14,699 nucleotides of DNA from Candolleomyces eurysporus (taxonomy: Eukaryota > Basidiomycota > Agaricomycetes > Agaricales > Psathyrellaceae): assembly GCA_027579435.1 (NCBI GenBank), contig JANBPK010001712.1, forward strand, positions 1 through 14,699, in the 5' to 3' direction. The position numbers and the translations under genes are program-made. The notes under the pieces are model-generated. The model was not told the origin of the DNA. It saw nothing but the letters and a program-made list of their open reading frames with translations, and did no database searches. Shown here one piece after another: positions 10,001 to 14,699 of the stretch (the stretch's first letter is position 1; the number at the start of each line of letters is the position of its first letter).

Positions 10001-11298
10001 ATGTCTGAAGACAACAGCCTCCAGGTGGAAAAAATTGGAATAGTCTATGGCCGTACTATGTATGCAAACTTTGTCCTGACTATGGTTGGAGTGGGTATGT
10101 CAAATGACCATCTCGAAGCTTCACCTTGACGCTCACACCCTCAGGCATTCACATCTTCATGGCTTTATACGGCCTGTCTGTGTTCTTGGAAACCCCAAGA
10201 GCGCTGAGGAGTGGCAGAAGAAGATATATCACTATAAGTATTTTGATCACAGTACTTCAAACCCTCATTGGATCCTTTGAAATTGCCCGGTTTTTTCAAA
10301 TCCTCCTTGCGTCGGCATCTGGCCGAGACATTCTTCAACTGGTGGCGCGCGAATGGCTCACCTGGTCCCAACTCTTATCGAACATTTCTGTGGAGCTTGT
10401 GGTTCTCCTAGGAGACGGACTGCTCGTAAGTCGACTTTATTGCATCACACATAGTCTGAAAGCTTCATCCCTCACGCTGTGCGACAGATTTACCGCTGCT
10501 ATATCGTTTGCGTGGGTTATCGGTGGCTGGTTGTCCTACCCATCGCGACATATATTTCGTCATTGGGTACGTAGTGGTTGAGGCAACTGCGATCATCTCA
10601 TATACTCACGAAATGAGCAACAGCTCTTTTCGTGACAACATTGGTCATTCGGCACCAGGGCGCTATTGAAGCTGGCGATCCCTACTCAATGGCTTGGGTA
10701 GGGTTGATTGTGCTGACGAACGTCATTGTAACGGTTCTCATCGCATCTTACCTCCTTCGCGCACGCAAAATGCTGCTCAAAGCGCTCCCAATGAGGAGCG
10801 TGCAGCTTTATACTGGAATTACGGCTATCTTGATTGAGTCTGCCCTGCCTCTTGCATGCTTTGGGGCCGCCGCAATAATCGCTCAGTTGGCGGCACCTGC
10901 CAATAGTAATGGAGCTTTGGTCGTGACAATGATATGCGAAGGCCTGTTTTGGTCTTTCACTGTGAGCATCATTTATATTTGATTTACTCCAGTCCTCTAC
11001 TACAGCTCCTCCTTCCTGCCAGGGTCTTTCACCCCACATGATCGTATTCCGAGTTACAACGGGTCGGTCTTGGTTGAAATTTCACACAGCGAACGACGGT
11101 GTCATCACAAATCCCATCAACTTTGCTCACCAAACAGCCGAGAGCTCTTTGCAACAATCGGCTTTCCACCATCGGCTTGGTAGAAATGGGGACGTCGTCG
11201 AGGTGAACTGTGGTCGGGAGAGCAACTCAGCAGACTCTACTACATCCAGAGTGCTCGGAGGACAGACCAGAGAGAGAGCGGACATGGAGAAGGTTTAG
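10001..11298 (+). CDS. Seven-transmembrane protein, array copy 1 (five exons)
   Basis: A multi-pass membrane protein of unknown function, of a type I recall as clustered and abundant in agaricomycetes; no named family is claimed. Exons 10001-10094, 10145-10425, 10488-10566, 10624-10961 and 11023-11298 are separated by four GT-AG introns of 50-62 nt. They encode 355 residues with no internal stop. Hydrophobic helices lie at about 22-46, 59-86, 103-125, 137-160, 174-196, 213-241 and 248-275. The N-terminus is short and the tail (276-355) is hydrophilic and rich in Ser and Arg. Notable motifs are GLSVFLETP after helix 1, GDGLLIYRCY at the end of helix 3, RARKMLLKALP between helices 5 and 6, and GLFWSFT before the last intron. 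Seven helices with a short outer end and a charged tail are receptor-like, but no GPCR motif is seen. The start is fixed by agreement of all three copies (MSE-N/D-S). A conserved reading frame continues past the TAG. Confidence 0.88.
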
Positions 11299-11427
11299 GT
11301 AGTCGAAAGAGAAGGATTTGTTGGGGTCAATGACGACGATATTATTTCTCGGTCAAGCCATGTTCAAACTTCTGTCACCAAAGTGACGAGTGCTATTAAT
11401 ATAAATAAAAACCAGCTCTCCCCACGA
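11299..11427 (+). other. Open, conserved frame beyond the stop of copy 1
   Basis: Immediately after the TAG at 11296-11298 the same frame stays open for 43 codons and begins VVEREGFVGVNDDDII-RSS. The equivalent frame after copy 2 (from 13103) reads VVGEEFVEINDDDII-RSS. The only length difference is exactly one codon and several substitutions are third-position (AAT/AAC, ATT/ATC, TCA/TCG, GTC/GTT). GTTTAG could act as an intron acceptor: GAG|GTGAAC at 11202/11203 to this TAG would be a 96-nt in-frame intron. Confidence 0.35.
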
Positions 11428-11627
11428 TGACCTTTTATCCATGAGCGCATCAGGCGTCACACGAAATGAATTGAAGAATTGAACTTGGCACTGTCCATCA
11501 TTCCGATGTCGCACGGGTGTATTGAACTTCAAATAGGCTGTTACAGATGATTATCGCTATAGTAGTCTCACTGAATAGTGTTTTCTTTGTGACTTCCATG
11601 AAATACTTCCCTCGAAGGAAAGCGTTT

Positions 11628-11647
11628 GGGCGCCTATCGCGGCGCTG
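11628..11647 (+). promoter_or_regulatory. Conserved GC-rich upstream block, copy 2
   Basis: GGGCGCCTATCGCGGCGCTG is one base different from the block of copy 1. It is followed by GGTCGGGCAATTCGGTCTAT, which is shared with copy 3. Confidence 0.35.
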
Positions 11648-11753
11648 GTCGGGCAATTCGGTCTATGGACATGTTTCAAGGCGTGAGAAGCGCATAAGAG
11701 AATAAGGGAGGGGAGGCTTCGAGAAATGAGGTGCTTTATTGTACTCCAGCAGG

Positions 11754-11760
11754 TATTTAA
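11754..11760 (+). promoter_or_regulatory. TATA-like box, 7TM copy 2
   Basis: TATTTAA lies 45 nt before the ATG used at 11805. An in-frame ATG at 11775 is only about 20 nt downstream of the box, so it is probably not transcribed. Confidence 0.6.
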
Positions 11761-11804
11761 GGGCTGTTCTTCGGATGCGTTTCTTCACTTCACCGCTACC
11801 AGCC

Positions 11805-13102
11805 ATGTCCGAAAACAGCAGTCTCGAGGTGAACAAACTTGGAATGGTCTATGGTCGTACTCTGTACGCAAACTTCGTCCTGACTATGGTTGGAGTGGGT
11901 ATGTCACATGGCTATTTTCCCTGCTTCACCTTAACCCTCATACTCTCAGGTATTCATATCTTTATGGCTTTATACGGCTTGTCTGTGTTCTTGGAAACCC
12001 CAAGAGCACTGAGGAGTGGCAGAAGAAGATATATCACAATAAGTATTTTGATCACAGTACTTCAAACCCTCATCGGATCCTTTGAAATTGCCAAGCTTTT
12101 CCAAATCCTCTTTGCAGCGACATCCGGCCGAGACATTCTTAATCTAGTAGCGGACGAATGGCTCACCTGGTCCCGACTGGTAACGGACATTTTTGCGGAG
12201 CTTGTGGTGCTCCTAGGAGACGGACTGCTGGTGAGTCGACTTTGTTGCATTACACTTAGTTTGAAGCTTCATCTCTCCCGCTGTGCGACAGATTTACCGT
12301 TGCTATATTGTTTGCGCGGGTTATTGGTGGATGGTGGCGCTCCCTACCGCGACATATATTTCATCATTCGGTACGTAGTGGTTTAGGCAAATCCAATCAT
12401 CATATTGACAAATATGAGGAACAGCTCTTTTCGTGACATCATTGGTCATTCGGTACCAGGGCGCGATTGAAGCTGGCGATCCCTACTCAATGGCTTGGGT
12501 AGGGTTGATTGTGCTGACGAACGTCATTGTAACGGCCCTCATTGCATCTTACCTCTTTCGCGCACGCAGAATGCTGCGTAAAGCGCTTCCAGATAGCAAC
12601 ATGCAGCTTTATACTGGAATTGCGGCTATCTTGATCGAGTCGGCGCTGCCTCTTGCATGTTTTGGGATCGCAGCAATAATCGTTAATTTGGTGGAACCTC
12701 CAGCAATGAATCATGGAGCTTTGGTCGTATCAGGGGTATCCGAAGGTCTCTTTTGGTCTTTCACTGTGAGTAGCATCTACATCTGGTCAAACCCAGTCCT
12801 CTACTATAGCGCTTATGCTCTGCCAGGCACTTTCACCCCACATGATCATATTCCGAGTTACAACGGGTCGGTCTTGGGTGAAATTCCCGACAGTGAAAGA
12901 CGGTGCCATCACAAATCCCATCAACTTCGCTCACCGAACGGCCGAGAGCTCTTTCCTACAGACGTCAATGCACCAGCGTTTTGGTAGAAATATGGACGTT
13001 GTTGAGGTGGAACGTGATCAAGAGAGCAATACAGCAGACCTCGCTGCATCTAGAGTGCTCGACGGACAAGCCAAAGAGAGAGGGGACCCGGAAAAGGTTT
13101 AG
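11805..13102 (+). CDS. Seven-transmembrane protein, array copy 2 (five exons)
   Basis: A paralogue of copy 1 with the same gene structure: exons 11805-11898, 11950-12230, 12292-12370, 12425-12765 and 12827-13102, introns of 51-61 nt in identical phases. It encodes 356 residues, one more than copy 1, owing to an extra codon in the loop after helix 6 (PPAMNHG). All seven helices, GLSVFLETP and GDGLLIYRCY are kept. Differences include GYWWMVALP where copies 1 and 3 have GYRW, so a basic residue at the start of helix 4 is lost. The tail keeps TGRSW and the FGRNMDVVEVE segment. Introns 1 and 2 happen to leave an open frame with their flanking exons, so an unspliced reading could mislead gene callers. 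This start was chosen over 11775 because it aligns with copies 1 and 3. It is intact and likely expressed from its own TATTTAA promoter. Confidence 0.88.
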
Positions 13103-13345
13103 GTAGTTGGAGAGGAATTTGTTGAAATAAACGACGACGATATTATCCCTCGGTCGAGCCTTATTCAAACTGCTGTCGCTCCTATGATTGAGACTTACAA
13201 TGGAAACAAAAAACCAGCCCTTCCCACCATCAGCGTGGCGTATTCGCGAAATCAATTGAAGAGTTGGACTTGGCACTGTCCATCAGTCAGACGTCGTACG
13301 GGTGTTACGATCGGCAATACTGAGTTTCAATTGGACTGTTGTAAA
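13103..13345 (+). other. Open, conserved frame beyond the stop of copy 2
   Basis: After the TAG at 13100-13102 the frame stays open for 81 codons to TGA at 13346-13348. The first 25 or so codons resemble the post-stop frame of copy 1. Later codons run into the upstream region of copy 3 and look like chance. A candidate alternative intron of 96 nt (13007-13102, donor GTGGAA, acceptor GTTTAG) has the same size and phase as in copy 1, though its donor is weak. Confidence 0.3.
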
Positions 13346-13438
13346 TGATTATCACGATAGTAGTCTCACTGAATAGCGCCACCTTTGTGACTGCCATGAA
13401 ATACTTCCCTCGAAGGATAGTGCGGCTCTGGAGCATTC

Positions 13439-13458
13439 GGGCGGCTGTCGCAGTGCTG
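13439..13458 (+). promoter_or_regulatory. Diverged GC-rich upstream block, copy 3
   Basis: GGGCGGCTGTCGCAGTGCTG aligns with the upstream blocks of copies 1 and 2 at several mismatches. It is followed by the same GGTCGGGCAAT string as in copy 2. Confidence 0.3.
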
Positions 13459-13587
13459 GTCGGGCAATACGGTCTACGGACATGTTTCAAGGCATGACTG
13501 GCGCATCATAGAATCAGAGAATGGCATTGTTCCCGATAGTAAAGCGAATAATGGTGACCAGAAAGGATACACAAGTTCTCTTGCGGG

Positions 13588-13594
13588 TATTTAA
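13588..13594 (+). promoter_or_regulatory. TATA-like box, 7TM copy 3
   Basis: TATTTAA within GGGTATTTAAGAGCTG lies 46 nt before the ATG at 13634, matching the placement in the other two copies. Confidence 0.6.
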
Positions 13595-13633
13595 GAGCTG
13601 ATATCCCTCGCTTCTTTGTCCCATCCCTCAGCC

Positions 13634-14699
13634 ATGTCCGAAGACAGCAGCGTCGACTTTGAAAGACTTGGAAGAGTCTTTGGCCGGACTCTGTACGCCA
13701 ACTATGTCTTGACCATGGTCGGCGTAGGTATGTCAAAGCACCACCCCTGCTAGATTCACCGTTTCACTGAGCAAGGCCTCAGGTATCCATATCTTCATGG
13801 CGTTATATGGCCTATCCGTGTTTTTGGAAACCCCAACAGAATTGAGAATGGGCAGAACAAGATATATCATAATAAGCTTCTTGATTACAGCACTTGCAGC
13901 CATCGTTGGATCGATCGAAATGGCCTGGATTTTCAATGTCGTATTCGAAGCGAGCTCCGGCGAAGGCATTCTCATGGTCATGGGGCGCGATTGGCTGAGC
14001 TGGCCTCGACTGGTAACGAACATTGTCTCGGAGCTTATTGTTCTCCTGGGTGACGGTCTACTGGTGAGTTTAATTTATGGTACATTTCTAAAGTCTTGAT
14101 CCCTCACGCCTATGTGACAGATCTACCGCTGCTATGTTATCTGCGTGGGTTATCGGTGGCTGGCTGTCATACCTGCCCTCACATATATATCGTCGTTCGG
14201 TACGTAGTTCTGACGACTACAGCAATATGACATATTCACAAAAGACGGGCAACAGCTCTTTTCATTACAGCAAGGGTCATTGAACGCCAGCGTCCAGTCG
14301 GGGCTGCAGATCGCTACATAACAGCTTGGGTCACGTTGGTCGCAGTGACGAACATCGTTGTGACAGTCATTATTGCATCTTACCTTATTCGCGCACGAAG
14401 AACGCTCTCTAAAGCTCTCCCAATGAGGGATATGAGAGTTTATACCGGTGTTGCGGCTATCTTGACCGAGTCAGCCCTGCCTCTCGGATTTTTCGGGATC
14501 GTCTCAGTGGTGATGAATTTGGCGATACCTGACAATCGTATCTGGAGTCTCGTTGTCGGTACGATATGCGAGGGCATCTTTTGGTCTTTCACGGTGAGTA
14601 TCATACGCGTCCCAGTCCTCTACGGCTCTCTTATGCCTTTCCAGGGTCTCGCGCGCATATGATCATATTCCGGGTTACAACGGGTCGGTCGTGGCTGAA
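13634..14699 (+). pseudogene. Seven-transmembrane protein, array copy 3, frameshifted and cut by window end
   Basis: Exons 13634-13727, 13783-14063, 14121-14199 and 14256-14593 match copies 1 and 2 in length and phase, with introns of 55, 57, 56 and 51 nt. They encode six full helices and most of the seventh (IFWSFT). Exon 5 starts at 14645 after a clear CCAG acceptor, but only 14 bases precede the ATGATCATATTC block where the other copies have 15. The frame therefore hits TGA at 14660-14662 (GLARI then stop), cutting helix 7 and the whole tail. The following DNA still encodes the family's IIFRVTTGRSW in the shifted frame, so the loss is recent or a sequencing error. No alternative AG restores frame. 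It is the most diverged copy: for example VFGRTLYANYVLTM at the N-terminus and a different loop between helices 4 and 5 (RQRPVGAADRYITAW). The product might be a truncated protein or nonfunctional. Confidence 0.75.

Larger units (their letters stand above)
9571..11430 (+). repeat. Array unit 1 (about 1.86 kb direct repeat)
   Basis: This is the first of three head-to-tail units containing a 7TM gene and its upstream region. It shares TCCATGAGCGCATC (9581-9594) with unit 2 (11438-11451). It also shares the block GGGCGCCTATCGCAGCGCTG (9831-9850), the TATTTAA box, coding sequence, introns and a short 3' flank. Start codons of units 1 and 2 are 1804 bp apart. Confidence 0.85.
11431..13215 (+). repeat. 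Array unit 2 (about 1.8 kb direct repeat)
   Basis: This is the second unit. Its distal upstream part (about 11475-11690) matches unit 3 (about 13255-13500) very closely, for example TAGTCTCACTGAATAG and GGTCGGGCAAT-CGGTCTA. Its coding and intron sequence is closer to unit 1. The boundary with unit 3 is approximate. Confidence 0.85.
13216..14699 (+). repeat. Array unit 3 (partial, runs off the window)
   Basis: This is the third unit, with its ATG 1829 bp after that of unit 2. It is the most diverged in coding and intron sequence, yet its distal upstream part is nearly the same as that of unit 2. The right end is cut by the window, so further copies may follow. Confidence 0.82.

Noticed and set aside
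10962..11022. Apparent premature TGA (10980-10982) in 7TM copy 1 where copy 2 reads TGG
   Set aside because: The segment is an intron (GTGAGC to CTGCCAG) in all three copies. Splicing it joins FWSFT to GLSPHMIVFRV in frame, so the stop is not translated.
11739..11804. N-terminal extension of 7TM copy 2 from an upstream in-frame start, including ATG at 11775
   Set aside because: Copies 1 and 3 have no equivalent. The ATG at 11775 is too close to the TATTTAA box to be in the transcript, and the ATG at 11805 aligns with the other two.

Overview
The window reads as nuclear DNA of a filamentous fungus, most likely an agaricomycete (mushroom-forming basidiomycete). The evidence is many short GT-AG introns (about 49-65 nt), moderate GC content, TATA-type core promoters, and a clustered family of seven-transmembrane proteins of a kind I associate with agaricomycete genomes. 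Three single N characters, a 40/41-bp tandem repeat at the left edge and apparent one-base frame breaks (one beside an N) suggest a draft assembly. No rRNA, convincing tRNA, CRISPR array, insertion sequence or prokaryotic gene was seen.

Left part (1-3169). A divergent gene pair shares a 514-bp intergenic region. On the minus strand is a nine-exon aldo/keto reductase (337-1880) with a complete Asp-Tyr-Lys-His tetrad, although the Asp lies in a proposed 5-nt microexon that leaves the frame one base short. On the plus strand is a four-exon gene of about 206 codons with no assigned function (2395-3169), with one surplus G next to an N in its last exon. Each gene has a TATA-like box at a sensible distance.

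Middle part (3170 to about 9570). More than 6 kb hold no gene that I can recognise. There is a weak open stretch around 3382-3822, a low-complexity ORF around 8958-9206 and a few short repeats. I treat the region as intergenic or decayed sequence.

Right part (about 9570-14699). Three head-to-tail copies of a unit of about 1.8 kb each carry a five-exon, four-intron gene for a seven-transmembrane protein of about 355 residues with a hydrophilic C-terminal tail. Exon lengths and intron phases are the same in all three apart from one codon. Each copy has a TATTTAA box 40-51 nt upstream of the ATG and a related GC-rich upstream block. Copies 1 and 2 are intact. Copy 3 has a one-base deletion at the start of its last exon, giving an early stop inside the seventh helix, and it runs off the window edge.

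The most interesting points are the membrane-protein array itself, a conserved reading frame just beyond the stop codons of copies 1 and 2, the mosaic relationship among the copies, and the frame-breaking microexon of the reductase. No pathway can be inferred that links the left gene pair to the right array.
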